A stretch of DNA of 64,000 nt from Wenzhouxiangella limi (GCF_010499265.1 NZ_JAAGSC010000034.1:40977-104976); one strand, 5' to 3'; positions 53,609-63,900 are shown, counted from the stretch's first letter. The notes: generated from the letters alone by a model not told the origin. A program made the numbers and translations.

Positions 53609-55498
53609 CTAAACCTCGATCTCGGCCAGATTTCCTTTCTCTTCCAGCCAGTTCTTGCGGTCGGAAGCGCGTTTCTTGCCCAGCAGCATGTTCATGATCG
53701 CGTCGGTGGCCGCGGCATCATCGATGGTCAGCTGGACCAGGCGCCGGGTGTCGGGATCGATGGTCGATTCGCGCAGCTGTAGCGGGTTCATTTCGCCCAG
53801 GCCCTTGAAGCGCGTCTCGCTGAGCTTGCCCTTGATCTTCTCGGCCTCGATCCGGGCCAGCAGGCCGCGCCGCTCCTCGGCATCCAGCGCGTAGAAGGTC
53901 TGCTTGCCGACGTCGATGCGATACAGCGGCGGCATGGCCACGAACACTCGCCCGGCCTCGACCAAGGGGCGGAAATGTTTGAGAAACAGGGCCGCGAGCA
54001 GGGTGGCGATATGCAGGCCGTCGGAGTCGGCGTCGGCCAGGATGATGACCTTGCCGTATCTGAGCTTGGCCAGGTCATCCGAACCCGGATCGATGCCGAT
54101 GGCGATGGCCAGGTCGTGGACTTCCTGCGACCTCAAGACCTGGTCGGGCTCGCTCTCCCAGGTATTGAGGATCTTGCCCCTGAGCGGCATGATCGCCTGG
54201 TACTCGCGGTTTCGGGCCTGCTTGGCGCTGCCGCCGGCCGAGTCGCCCTCGACCAGGAACAGCTCGGTCTCTTCGGGGTCGGTCGAGGCGCAGTCGGCGA
54301 GCTTGCCCGGCAGGGCGGGGCCGGCCGTGACCTTGCGCCGGGCGACCTGCTTGCGCGATTTCTGGCGCTTGAGGGCGTTGTCGATGGCCAGCCGCGCGAT
54401 CGTCTCGCCGTCGGCCACGTGCTTGTTCAGCCACAGGGCGAAGGCGTCTTTGACCACGCCGGCGACGAAGCTGGCCGCCGCGCGCGAACTCAGGCGCTCC
54501 TTGGTCTGTCCGGAAAACTGCGGGTCGGCCAGCTTGATCGACAGCACGAAGCTCAGGCGCTCCCAGACATCTTCGGGGCTGAGCTTGACCCCGCGCGGCA
54601 GCAGGCTGTGGATGTCGCAGAACTCGCGCAGGGCCTCGATCAGGCCGGTGCGCAAACCGTTGGTATGGGTGCCGCCGGCCGGGGTCGGGATCAGGTTGAC
54701 GTAGGATTCCTGCAGCAGTTCGCCTTCGGGCAACCAGGCCAGCGCCCAGGCGGCTTCCTGGTCGGCGCCGGAAAAGTCCCCGGTAAACGGTGCCTGCGGT
54801 ATCCGTTCGAGATCGGCCAGGCTGTCGCTGAGGTAGTCGGTCAAGCCGTCCTCGAACTGCCAGGACTCGATCTCACCACCAGGCCGGTCATCCAGGCTGA
54901 CCTTCAGGCCCGGGCAGAGGATTGCCTTGGCTTTCAGTAGATGCTTCAGGCGCGGGCGCGAAATATTGACCGAGTCGAAGTACTGCCCGTCGGGCCAGAA
55001 GTGCACCGTGGTGCCGGTGTTGCGTTTGCCGACGTCGTCGACGACGTGCAGGGGGCGGGTGGTCTCGCCGTGCTCGAAGGCCATTTCGTGGACCTTGCCG
55101 TCGCGCTTGATGCGGCAGAGCAGCCGGCTCGACAGCGCATTGACCACCGAGACGCCGACCCCGTGCAGCCCGCCGGAGAAGGTGTAGTTCTTGCCGGAAA
55201 ACTTGCCGCCGGCGTGCAGTCGGGTCAGGATGAGTTCGACACCGGGCAGCTTGTGTTCGGGGTGTGGATCGACCGGCATGCCGCGGCCGTCATCGACGAC
55301 CTCGACCGAGCCGTCTTCGTGCAGCGTGACATCGATGGCGCGGGCATGGCCGGCCAGCGCTTCATCGACGGCGTTGTCAACCACTTCTGCGACCAGGTGG
55401 TTGGGCCGGGTGGTGTCGGTATACATGCCGGGCCGGCGCCGGACGGGTTCCAGTCCCTGCAATACTTCGATGTCGGAGGCTTGATAGGCATTGCTCAT
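53609..55498 (-). CDS. parE: DNA topoisomerase IV subunit B ParE
   Basis: The product is 629 residues from ATG 55498; the longer open frame upstream is antisense to the acyltransferase. GHKL ATPase motifs are VAEVVDNAVDEALAGHA, DDGRGMPVD and GGLHGVGVSVVNALS. The TOPRIM motifs ELFLVEGDSAGGSAKQARNR-like and ILADADSDGLHIATL follow. The short C-terminus without the GyrB insertion and the IMPLRGKILN form indicate ParE. It decatenates daughter chromosomes with ParC. Confidence 0.95.
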   Translation of the reverse strand: MSNAYQASDIEVLQGLEPVRRRPGMYTDTTRPNHLVAEVVDNAVDEALAGHARAIDVTLHEDGSVEVVDDGRGMPVDPHPEHKLPGVELILTRLHAGGKFSGKNYTFSGGLHGVGVSVVNALSSRLLCRIKRDGKVHEMAFEHGETTRPLHVVDDVGKRNTGTTVHFWPDGQYFDSVNISRPRLKHLLKAKAILCPGLKVSLDDRPGGEIESWQFEDGLTDYLSDSLADLERIPQAPFTGDFSGADQEAAWALAWLPEGELLQESYVNLIPTPAGGTHTNGLRTGLIEALREFCDIHSLLPRGVKLSPEDVWERLSFVLSIKLADPQFSGQTKERLSSRAAASFVAGVVKDAFALWLNKHVADGETIARLAIDNALKRQKSRKQVARRKVTAGPALPGKLADCASTDPEETELFLVEGDSAGGSAKQARNREYQAIMPLRGKILNTWESEPDQVLRSQEVHDLAIAIGIDPGSDDLAKLRYGKVIILADADSDGLHIATLLAALFLKHFRPLVEAGRVFVAMPPLYRIDVGKQTFYALDAEERRGLLARIEAEKIKGKLSETRFKGLGEMNPLQLRESTIDPDTRRLVQLTIDDAAATDAIMNMLLGKKRASDRKNWLEEKGNLAEIEV

Positions 55499-55582
55499 GC
55501 TCGACGAAACCGGGGGGTTGAGGAAGTGGTTGTGAGAGCATAGCCCAGAATGGGTCGGGCAAATCGGCGATGATGTGATGCC

Positions 55583-57067
55583 ATGAGGCTGTATGCGCTG
55601 CTGATCGGATTCCTGCGCCTGATCAACCGGCTGTATTTCGTCGATATCCGCTCGGTTCGGATGGAGCGAATGCCGGCTACTGGACCGGTGATCGTGGCCG
55701 CCAATCACCCCAGCTCGATTCTCGACGGGGTGATCCTGTCGACCCAGATTCGCCGGCCGATTCATTACCTGGCCCGCTCGGGGCTGTTCCGCTTTGCCGC
55801 CGTGGCGGCATTGTTTCGCACCCTGGGCGCCATCCCGATCTATCGCCGCGGCGAGGTGGGCGACCATGCCGACCGCAACCAGGCGGTCTTCGGCCAGGTT
55901 TTCGATCTGCTGGATCGTGGCGGCTGCGTCGGGGTCTTTCCCGAGGGCCGCAATTCCCCGCGGCTGCAGGTCGGGCAGCTGCGCAAGGGCATTGCCCGCA
56001 TCGCGCTGGGTGCCGAGGCGCGCAACGACTACGCGCTGGGCCTGGTGATCGTGCCGGCCGGGGTCAATCTCGAGCACCGCGAGTTTCTGGGCTCGGCGGC
56101 CCTGCTGCGCATCGGTCGCCCGATTCGGGTGGCCGAATACGCCGAACTGCATCGGTGCGATCCCGAGCAGGCCGTTGCCAGGCTGACCGATGACGTGCAG
56201 CAGGCGCTGCGGCGCCAGACCCTCCACCTGGAGGATGATCGGCTGGCCGAACTGGTTGATCAACTCGTCGATGCCCTGGCCGGATCGCTGGGCGAGGTGG
56301 CCGATCTGCCGCCTCCGGCGCCGCCGCAGCGCAAGCGTTTTGTCAAGCGCTGGCTGGGGCGACTGACCGGACTCTACAGCCGAAGTTCAGCTGATACAGC
56401 GGCCGCGTTCCAGCGCCGGGTCTATACCCGCCAGTTCATCGGGGCAGTGGTCGGAAAGGCGTGGCAGGCTGATCCGGCGCGCGTTGTCGAACTGCGGCGC
56501 AACGTCGAGCGTTTCCGCGACCATCTGCGCCAGACCGAGGTGCGCCAGGCCCTGGCCGGATCCACCGGCACGCCGGTCACCGGTCGCCTGCTGCGCCTGA
56601 AGATGACCGCTTACGCAATCCTGATGGCGCCAATCGCCCTGTTTGGGCTGATTCACAACGTACTGCCGTACGCGTTCGCCCGCCTCGGCGCGCTGCTGGT
56701 CCGCGACGAGGCGATCCGGGTGTTCGCCTACTTCGGTCTCGGCGTGGTGGGGTTCGGTGCCTGCTACGCGCTGATCGGCTACGGGCTCTGGCAGCACACC
56801 GAGCTGGGTCTGGCGCCGACCCTGGTCTACCTGGCCGCATTGCCGCCGACCGGGTTCGTCGCCCTGCGCTATCGGCGCAACATACTGCGTTACCGCGACC
56901 GGATCCTGGTGCGCACCCTGTTCTGGGACGAGCGCGAACTGGTCGAATTGTTGCGCACCGAGCGCGCCCTGGTCCAGGACCAGTTCGTCGTCCTGGCCGA
57001 CCGCTATGGACTGGCTGCTTCGCCGGGCGAGAACACAAGCTCCTCGGCCGGTTCGCGCAGGTTGTAG
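55583..57067 (+). CDS. PlsC-family acyltransferase (Gat1/LPLAT-like)
   Basis: The 494-residue protein has the acyltransferase core in the first 200 residues: NHPSSILDG (41-49, a His-x5-Asp variant of the catalytic block) and FPEGRNSPR, the acceptor-binding block. Residues about 340-440 hold three or four membrane helices (YAILMAPIALFGLIHNVLPYAF, VFAYFGLGVVGFGACYALIGYGL). The His-x5-Asp form with a large C-terminal region resembles the eukaryote-like Gat1 subgroup. It probably acylates a glycerolipid. It is divergent from parE across 84 bp. Confidence 0.85.
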   Translation: MRLYALLIGFLRLINRLYFVDIRSVRMERMPATGPVIVAANHPSSILDGVILSTQIRRPIHYLARSGLFRFAAVAALFRTLGAIPIYRRGEVGDHADRNQAVFGQVFDLLDRGGCVGVFPEGRNSPRLQVGQLRKGIARIALGAEARNDYALGLVIVPAGVNLEHREFLGSAALLRIGRPIRVAEYAELHRCDPEQAVARLTDDVQQALRRQTLHLEDDRLAELVDQLVDALAGSLGEVADLPPPAPPQRKRFVKRWLGRLTGLYSRSSADTAAAFQRRVYTRQFIGAVVGKAWQADPARVVELRRNVERFRDHLRQTEVRQALAGSTGTPVTGRLLRLKMTAYAILMAPIALFGLIHNVLPYAFARLGALLVRDEAIRVFAYFGLGVVGFGACYALIGYGLWQHTELGLAPTLVYLAALPPTGFVALRYRRNILRYRDRILVRTLFWDERELVELLRTERALVQDQFVVLADRYGLAASPGENTSSSAGSRRL

Positions 57068-57137
57068 CGCGTGGCCATGGCGGTTATACGGGAAGGTGCG
57101 GCTAAGCTTCAGCGCAAGCATTGTCAATTGAGACACC

Positions 57138-57716
57138 ATGCCAAAAGTGACTGAGATAACCCATTACCTGCTCGATTGGCAGGCCAATCCAGGCGATGCT
57201 GAAATAGCTGCTCGGCTGGGGACGCTGGTCTACCGTCATCTGCACAAATTGGCTCAGGCGCGGCTCGGGGATGAATCCCGACGGCCTTTGACGCCGACCG
57301 AACTGGTGCATGAGACCTGGCTGAGCATCCGTCCGCCGAGCGAGGCATTGACGGATCGCAAGCAGTTTTTCAGGTTGGCATCCACCGTCATGCGCAATCT
57401 GCTGGTTGATCAGGCCCGCGAACGCCTGGCCCATAAACGAGGCGGTGACCGGGTTCGTGTCACGCTGGCGCTGGTGCAGTCGGATCATCATTATGACGAT
57501 GTCCGCTTGCTGGATCTCGAAGCCGCTTTGGCTAAGTTGGCCGAGCAATACCCTCGACATGCCGAGCTGGTTGATCTGCGCTGTTTTGGAGGGCTGACCA
57601 TGCCAGAGATCGCCGAAACACTGGAAGTCAGTCTGTCGACCGTCAAGCGCGACTGGAACTTTGCCCGCGCATGGCTCGGCGACGCCGTTAACGACGGAGG
57701 CGCTCGATATGGTTGA
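57138..57716 (+). CDS. ECF-type RNA polymerase sigma factor (Ser/Thr-kinase-linked group)
   Basis: The 192-residue protein has a sigma-2 region (about 25-95; LTPTELVHETWLSI, VMRNLLVDQARERLAHKRGG) and a sigma-4 region with LRCFGGLTMPEIAETLEVSLSTVKRDWNFARAWL. The form matches the Sigma70_ECF/TIGR02999 family, whose members often neighbour Ser/Thr kinases (ECF43 group; EcfP/PknT of Vibrio parahaemolyticus is the studied pair). Thr52, Thr54 and Thr60 lie in the segment near sigma-2.2 where phosphorylation activates EcfP. No anti-sigma factor is adjacent. It overlaps the kinase gene by 8 bp. Confidence 0.88.
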   Translation: MPKVTEITHYLLDWQANPGDAEIAARLGTLVYRHLHKLAQARLGDESRRPLTPTELVHETWLSIRPPSEALTDRKQFFRLASTVMRNLLVDQARERLAHKRGGDRVRVTLALVQSDHHYDDVRLLDLEAALAKLAEQYPRHAELVDLRCFGGLTMPEIAETLEVSLSTVKRDWNFARAWLGDAVNDGGARYG

Positions 57717-60432
57717 TCCTGGAGAATTAGAAAGGCATTTTGCGCGCCTGGCGGCGATGAATGAGCGCGCGCGAGTGTCCGAGGTGAGTCGATTAGCACA
57801 ACTCAATCCTGATCTGGCCCGCCGACTTGCGGCACTGCTCGATGCCCATGAGGCAAAGACTTTGGATCTGGATGGGCTGATTGATGGCCAGGTGCGCCGC
57901 TGGGCTGCATTCAATCCACAGCAACTGATCGGGCAACGCGTCGGTGATTGGGAGCTGATCGGCGAGCTGGGTCGAGGCGGCATGGGTGTCGTATTTTCGG
58001 CTCGGCGAGCATCCGAAGGGGTGGAGCAGCGCGCTGCCATCAAATTTCTGTCGCTGCCTGTTTTTGATGCGGCAGTAGCCGAGCGCTTCGTGAGAGAGGC
58101 CAGGATGCTGGCGCGCCTGAATCATCCGGGCATCTGCCGTTTGCGCGACTGGGGACGAGCCGAGCAAGGCTGGCCCTACCTGGTGCTGGATCTCATCGAA
58201 GGCCGGCCTATTGATGAGGCCGCTGCCGACTGGTCGAAACGAGAGAAGATCGCGCTGATGGTCCGGGTGGCCGAGACGGTGGCGGCGGCGCACCGAGAGA
58301 TGATCGTTCATCTTGACCTCAAGCCCGACAATATTGTCGTTGATGCTCAGCGCAACCCGATTCTGCTGGACTTTGGTGTGGCTCGGGTGTTGGCCGACGA
58401 CGGTGCGGCTGTCACGGCGACCCTTACGCGCTGGCTCACTCCCAACTATGCCAGCCCGGAACAACTGCGCGGGGAATCAGCGTCCGCCTCCGCTGATATT
58501 TATGCTTTGGGGGTCTTGCTGTATCAGCTCCTGACGGGAGAGCGTCCGTATGACCTAAGCGGCCTTTCGGTCACCGATGCACTGGCCCGGCTGGAAAAAT
58601 CGACCAGACCCGCGGGGATCGATCGCAGTCTGCTTCCGGTTGACTTGAGATCCGTGATTGCTCGCGCCATGCACCCGGATGCCAGCCGGCGCTATGCCAG
58701 TGCTCAGTCTCTGGCCGACGACCTCCGCGCGGTTCTGGCCCACCGCCCGGTGATGGCCCGTGCGGACAGCCCGGCCTATCGACTCAAAAAGCTGATCCAG
58801 CGCCACCCGATCGCCGCGCCGCTGGGTGCCTTATCGGTTCTGGCGATTGCTATTTTGGCCGGCCAGCTTGCCTGGCAGGCGGGCGATCTGCGCCTGCAGC
58901 GCGACCGGGCCGAATTCGAGGCCACCCGCGCTCGCGCCGCGTCGGACTTGTTGCTGGGCGCCATTCAGGCAGCCGACCCGACCGGAACCCGTGCTTCGGC
59001 CACCAGCGTGGACGAAATGCTGGCTGCGGCCGTTCAACGCGCTGAGAAGGATGCCGATGACGATCCGCTTCTGGCGGCCGAAACGCTGCTGCGCATTGCA
59101 GACATTCGCCGGGTGCTGGGCGAGCATGCCGCGGCCATTACCATCTATGACCAGGCGCTGGCGCTGCTCGATACAGACGCCGAATTCGAGCCGAGTTTGC
59201 GCGCGGCGCTCCTGGCGGGACAAGCCACGGCGCTGCGGCAAACTGAGCAGACTGACCGGGCCAGAGAGCTGCTGGCAGCCGAACTGAATCGGCCGCACCC
59301 CGAGGCCCACTGGCGGGTTTGGGTCGCTCACGCCCAGCTTGAGCTCAGCGCTGGCAATTTGGAGGTCGCTGAGCAGGCCCTGCAGCAAGCTCTTCAGATT
59401 GTGCCGGAGTCCGAGCATCACGGCCGAGCCCTGATCGCCAGCAGTTTTGGCCTGGTGCAAAGTTTCAGGGGCCAGCCGGCCGAGGCCTTGCGATGGTACG
59501 AGCGCGCTGCCGCCGCGGCGCGACGAACGCCGGTTAATCGCGAAACGCTGGCCACGATCCTGCTCAATACGGCTGACGTGCTCTCAAGGCAGGGACGGGT
59601 CGATGAGGCACTGGCGGTCTCCGATGAGGCCTTGTCCCTGCGCATCGAAATGTTCGGGCCGCGCCATGTTCGCACCGTACCCAGCTACATCAACCGGGCC
59701 TACGTGCTTATGCAGGCCGGGCGCTTCGACCAGGCGCTTGAGAGCGCCTACCTGGCCGCAGAGATGGAGCGCGAACTTGTAGGGCCCCGAACGCGGCGCA
59801 TGGCTGCGATCTGGGGCGCGATCGGACTGGCTGCCGAACGGAGCCAGGACTGGGAAAAGGCCAGCGAAGCCTTTGCCGAGGCCCTCGCCATTCAGCGCCA
59901 ACTGCTGCCGGACGACCATCACGACCTGGCGGTCACCCGCAGCAATCTGGCCAGTGCCCTGATGGCCCAAGGACAGTTTGAGAAACCCCTGACGTTATTG
60001 ATGAAAGCCCGGGAGGTCCATCGCATGCGCGCCCAGGGGCAACCATCACGCGCGCAGGCCATTGCCGAAGTCAATATCGCCTGGTGCTATCTCAATCTGG
60101 CCGAACCCGATCAGGCCCTGCAGTGGGCCCGATCGGCCCTCGACGGCGCCGAGCAAGTGATTGACTCCAAACACTGGCTCCTCGGTCACTTTCGAAACGT
60201 CCATGCCGACGCCCTGCTGGTTAATGGCCGGTTGGCCGAGGCAGAAGCCGAAGCCCTGGCGGTCGCGCAGCTTTACGAGAGTTCCGAAATCCCCGTCCGC
60301 CCCAAATCCCTGACCGACAATCTTGACCTGCTCCAGCGCATTGCCGAGCAGTCCGGTGATGTCGACCGCGCGCAATCCTATCGCCAGCGTTTGCGGGCAT
60401 TGACTGCCGAAGCCGAACCAGCCGCACCTTGA
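57709..60432 (+). CDS. Transmembrane Ser/Thr protein kinase with C-terminal TPR region
   Basis: The product is 907 residues from ATG 57709. A 75-residue helical N-terminus precedes the Hanks-type kinase (about 78-345): glycine loop GRGGMG (88-93), Lys112 in AIKF, Glu130, catalytic loop HLDLKPDN (201-208), DFG (221-223) and APE-like SPEQL. Leu replaces the Arg of HRD, so it is a non-RD kinase. One helix (about 368-388) anchors it, and the rest (about 420-890) is TPR repeats placed outside the cytoplasm. Translational coupling to the sigma factor suggests it activates that protein by phosphorylation. Confidence 0.9.
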   Translation: MVDPGELERHFARLAAMNERARVSEVSRLAQLNPDLARRLAALLDAHEAKTLDLDGLIDGQVRRWAAFNPQQLIGQRVGDWELIGELGRGGMGVVFSARRASEGVEQRAAIKFLSLPVFDAAVAERFVREARMLARLNHPGICRLRDWGRAEQGWPYLVLDLIEGRPIDEAAADWSKREKIALMVRVAETVAAAHREMIVHLDLKPDNIVVDAQRNPILLDFGVARVLADDGAAVTATLTRWLTPNYASPEQLRGESASASADIYALGVLLYQLLTGERPYDLSGLSVTDALARLEKSTRPAGIDRSLLPVDLRSVIARAMHPDASRRYASAQSLADDLRAVLAHRPVMARADSPAYRLKKLIQRHPIAAPLGALSVLAIAILAGQLAWQAGDLRLQRDRAEFEATRARAASDLLLGAIQAADPTGTRASATSVDEMLAAAVQRAEKDADDDPLLAAETLLRIADIRRVLGEHAAAITIYDQALALLDTDAEFEPSLRAALLAGQATALRQTEQTDRARELLAAELNRPHPEAHWRVWVAHAQLELSAGNLEVAEQALQQALQIVPESEHHGRALIASSFGLVQSFRGQPAEALRWYERAAAAARRTPVNRETLATILLNTADVLSRQGRVDEALAVSDEALSLRIEMFGPRHVRTVPSYINRAYVLMQAGRFDQALESAYLAAEMERELVGPRTRRMAAIWGAIGLAAERSQDWEKASEAFAEALAIQRQLLPDDHHDLAVTRSNLASALMAQGQFEKPLTLLMKAREVHRMRAQGQPSRAQAIAEVNIAWCYLNLAEPDQALQWARSALDGAEQVIDSKHWLLGHFRNVHADALLVNGRLAEAEAEALAVAQLYESSEIPVRPKSLTDNLDLLQRIAEQSGDVDRAQSYRQRLRALTAEAEPAAP

Positions 60433-60546
60433 GTTCGGCCTACTGTGGCGGGCGGTAGGACCAGAGTTTGAAATCTCGCGCTGGGTTTGCTAGGGTCACG
60501 GCAGGCGTTTGAGGGCGTGCTGAACATCACGTTTTTGCATGACCCT

Positions 60547-60611
60547 TTTCAGGCATGGTTTACGCCCTTAAGGCAATAAGGGCGCTTCGCGTTGGAAGAG
60601 CCTGCCTGAAA
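60547..60611 (+). other. Nested inverted repeats, candidate structured leader RNA
   Basis: TTTCAGGCA (60547-60555) pairs perfectly with TGCCTGAAA (60603-60611). Inside lie a perfect 8-bp hairpin (60563-60570 with 60577-60584) and, directly abutting, a 4-bp hairpin CTTC/GAAG (60585-60588 with 60595-60598), giving a three-way-junction layout. Two more perfect 6-bp hairpins occur at 60731-60746 and 60761-60775. The rest of 60433-60938 has no firm gene. It does not match riboswitch consensus sequences I can recall. Confidence 0.5.
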
Positions 60612-60635
60612 GCAACAGTTTTTACAGGGGGACGC

Positions 60636-60917
60636 ATGAAAAAACCTCAGCCCACTCAGGCTACCAAGGCGATCTCGGCTCTAGGCACTGCACTGCTTTT
60701 GGAGCCCGTGCGGCTACGCCCCGCGCGCGTTACCGGGTTGCCGGTACAGACAATACCCTTGGGCACGCTGTGCCCGCTGAACCGGTTCGATGAAATCCTA
60801 TTCCTGGAGACGGTATTGCCCATGATTGATGTGAAGTTTCGCCAGCTGTTGTGTGTGGTCTTGTTGTTTCTGATCCTGACGCCCGGCTCCAGCGAGGCCG
60901 AGAAAGCTACGCAATGA
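60636..60917 (+). CDS. Small ORF upstream of the LRR gene, doubtful
   Basis: A 93-codon frame begins at ATG 60636 behind AGGGGGA (60626-60632), so the start is plausible. The product has no recognisable domain, two cysteines, and a hydrophobic stretch near the end (FRQLLCVVLLFLILTPGSSEAE). ATG 60822 would give a 31-residue peptide with just that stretch, resembling a signal peptide. The frame ends 21 bp before the LRR gene. It may be a leader peptide, a remnant, or noncoding structured RNA. Confidence 0.3.
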   Translation: MKKPQPTQATKAISALGTALLLEPVRLRPARVTGLPVQTIPLGTLCPLNRFDEILFLETVLPMIDVKFRQLLCVVLLFLILTPGSSEAEKATQ

Positions 60918-60938
60918 GAAAAGGTTTTTGAGGACATT

Positions 60939-63900
60939 ATGACATCTAAACAAATTTCAATTCATGAGCTGAACCGCAGTATCGCGAGTGATGGCCTGCT
61001 CCTTCAGGTCCGGTTATTGCTTTCGGTGGCTCTTACCCTAATTGCTGTCCCGGTTGCTGCGTTGGATGTTCAAGAGACCACAGATTTTCCAGGGGGTTCC
61101 AGTTTTACTTCTGGTGTCTCCGTAGGGGTTCTGGATTCCGGTTTGAACACGATTTCCGGGGGGTTGGCGGGCAATTGTTCGAACAACGATTGCAATGGAG
61201 CTAGTGCGGGAGATACCCAAGATAGTTTCCTAATGACAGTTCCAGCTGGCCTTGAGATTGAAGGTCTGACTCTTACCTCTTCCGGCGGTACCGGTCCCAT
61301 TAATGAACTCCGACTCATGATACGAAACGTGGGGTCGGATCTTGTCAACGAGTCCGAAGCTGTCAATCAAACTTCCTCGAATCTACTCACTCAATCGATT
61401 CCGGCTGGGGAGTACGCCGTGAGTGTGTTTGGGGGAAGTGCGCAATCTGCTGGAGCCTTTAGTCTGAATTGGAGTCTATCGATCAGTACAACTGCAGATC
61501 CCGTAGCTCAGCGCGATGCGTTGATTGCGCTTTACAACGCGACCGACGGCGACAACTGGACAAACAACGCTGGATGGCTGGGTGCGGCGGGAACAGAGTG
61601 CTCCTGGTTTGGAGTGACGTGTGCAGGTGGTGCCGTTGTCAGAATATTCCTAGAGAACAATGGATTGACCGGCACAATTCCGCCGGAGATAGGTCAACTT
61701 GGCTCGCTCGACAGACTTTTTTTAGGAAATAATCAGCTTAGTGGCCCAATCCCACCAGAATGGGGACAGCTCAGCTCCGCCACCTTCATTAGTCTTTACG
61801 ATAACCAGTTGTCAGGGTCACTTCCTCCTGAGTTGGGTCAGCTATCCAATTTGGAAGTTATCGAATTGTTTGGGAATGAGTTGGCTGGTCCAATTCCACC
61901 GGAACTGTCGCAGTTGACCAAGTTGCAAACGCTCTCGCTGAGCAACAATCAGTTGAGTGGCTCCATCCCGGTCGAGCTGTCTCAGCTGGCGAATCTGCGA
62001 CGCCTCTCTCTTTCTCGCAATGAGTTAAGCGGTCCTATTCCACCTGAATTGGGGCAGCTTAGCAATTTGGAATCGCTAGTATTGAACTCCAATGCACTGA
62101 CTGGCCCCATTCCGGCTGAGCTGTCGCAGCTGACCAATCTGCAAATGCTCCGGCTTGGTAGCAATGAGTTATCCGGCCCCATTCCACCTGAATTAGGACA
62201 GCTAGTTCAATTGACGTCTCTGTCGCTTCGGAACAATGAGCTGTCGGGATCGATCCCACCGGAGTTGGGGCAGCTCATTGCGCTTGAACAGCTTGGTCTC
62301 GACAGCAATCAGCTTAGTGGCCCTATTCCTTTTGAGCTAGGTCAGCTCACCAATCTGCAACTACTCGACTTGCGATTCAATCAGTTGTCTGGCCCCATCC
62401 CGGTTGAGTTATCGCAACTCAGTAATCTGCGCCAACTCCTACTAAATTTCAATCAGTTAGCTGCCCCCATCCCGGTTGAGCTATCGCAACTCAGTAATCT
62501 GCGACAACTTGTTCTAAATAACAATCAGTTGACCGGTCTGACTCCACCGGAGCTGTCGCAGCTGACCAATCTGCAATTGCTCTCGCTGAGCAGCAACCAG
62601 CTTAGTGGCCCTATTCCACCTGAATTAGGGCAGCTAGGTCAATTGACGTCTCTGTCGCTTTGGCAGAATGAGCTTTCCGGCCCCATCCCGGTCGAGCTGT
62701 CGCAGCTGACCAATCTGCAAAGGCTTTGGTTGGAAGACAATCAGTTGACCGGCCCAATTCCAGCCGAACTATCGCAGCTGACCAATTTGCAATGGCTCTG
62801 GCTTTCTAACAATCAGCTAGGCGGCCCGATTCCACCTGAACTGGGCGAGCTGACCAATGCGACTCAGATCGATCTTGAGCGCAATAATTTATCGGGCCCA
62901 GTTCCGATGGAGCTGGGCAACCTGGATACAAACCTTGAGTTTCTGGGCCTGGCCCAGAACCCGAGCCTGACGGGCACGATCCCGCAGTCTCTGCTGGACC
63001 GTCAGGCCCAGGGTTTGCTTACGATCACGTTTGATGGAACGAGCGTGATTGGATGCGAAGCCCAGCGTGTCTTGCCTGAGGGCTACATACCGGGTCTGCC
63101 GCTGACCGTGACGATCCAGACCCAGCCTGAGACGGGGACGGGCTCGTATGCGATTGAAGACCAGCCGCCGTCGAGCTGGGCGGTCAGCAATGTTCAAGGC
63201 GGCGTTTTCGACAGTGGGACAGGTACGGTGAAGTTTGGGCCTTACTTTGATGCAAACAGCCGCACGCTCCAATACGACTTGACACCGCCGGCGAACGCGT
63301 CGGGCACTGGGGTGTTCTCTGGCACCTACTCCAAAGACGGCGTATCGACTGGACTGTGTGGGCCGAGCACACTGGAGCCGAGCCGCTCTGACCTGGTGGT
63401 GTCCAAGGTTGCCTCAGTGGCCACGGCTGCGCCTGGAGAGCAGTTCAGCTATACGCTCACCGTCAGCAACAATGGCCCCAATACTGCCCAAGGCGTCGTC
63501 CTCACCGATACGCTGCCTGGTGACCTGGCGTTGTTGAGCGCAAGTGCTGACTGTACTGGCCTAAGCGTTGTTGAATGTAGCGTGGGCGATCTGACGCCCG
63601 GAGCGGTTGCCAGTTTCACCCTGGAAGTTGAAGTGTCTGATACGGCACCGGCCGGTGCGATCGACAATACGGTCAGTGTGAGCGCAATAACACCAGACCC
63701 GAACCCGAGCAATGACACCTCCACAGCGACCGTTGAAATTGAAAAGCTGTCTGCCTTGAACCTGGTGATCAACCAGATTGATGCCAGCAGTTGTCCGGAT
63801 ATGAGCGCGCTGGTCACGGTGACCGATCAGTTTGGTCAGTCGCTCGGTGGCCTGACGGGCAGCAACTTCACTCTGGCCGAAGATGGCCAGAGTTTGCCCT

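Noticed and set aside
60626..60700. Possible c-di-GMP riboswitch (GGGGGACGCA resembles part of the GEMM motif)
   Set aside because: The rest of the consensus, including the CAGGGCAAACC-type block and GCAAAGCC, is absent or misplaced; only general hairpin structure is supported.
61632..62990. Regular repeats that could suggest a CRISPR array
   Set aside because: Units are 72 bp, tandem without spacers, and keep one reading frame giving leucine-rich repeats.
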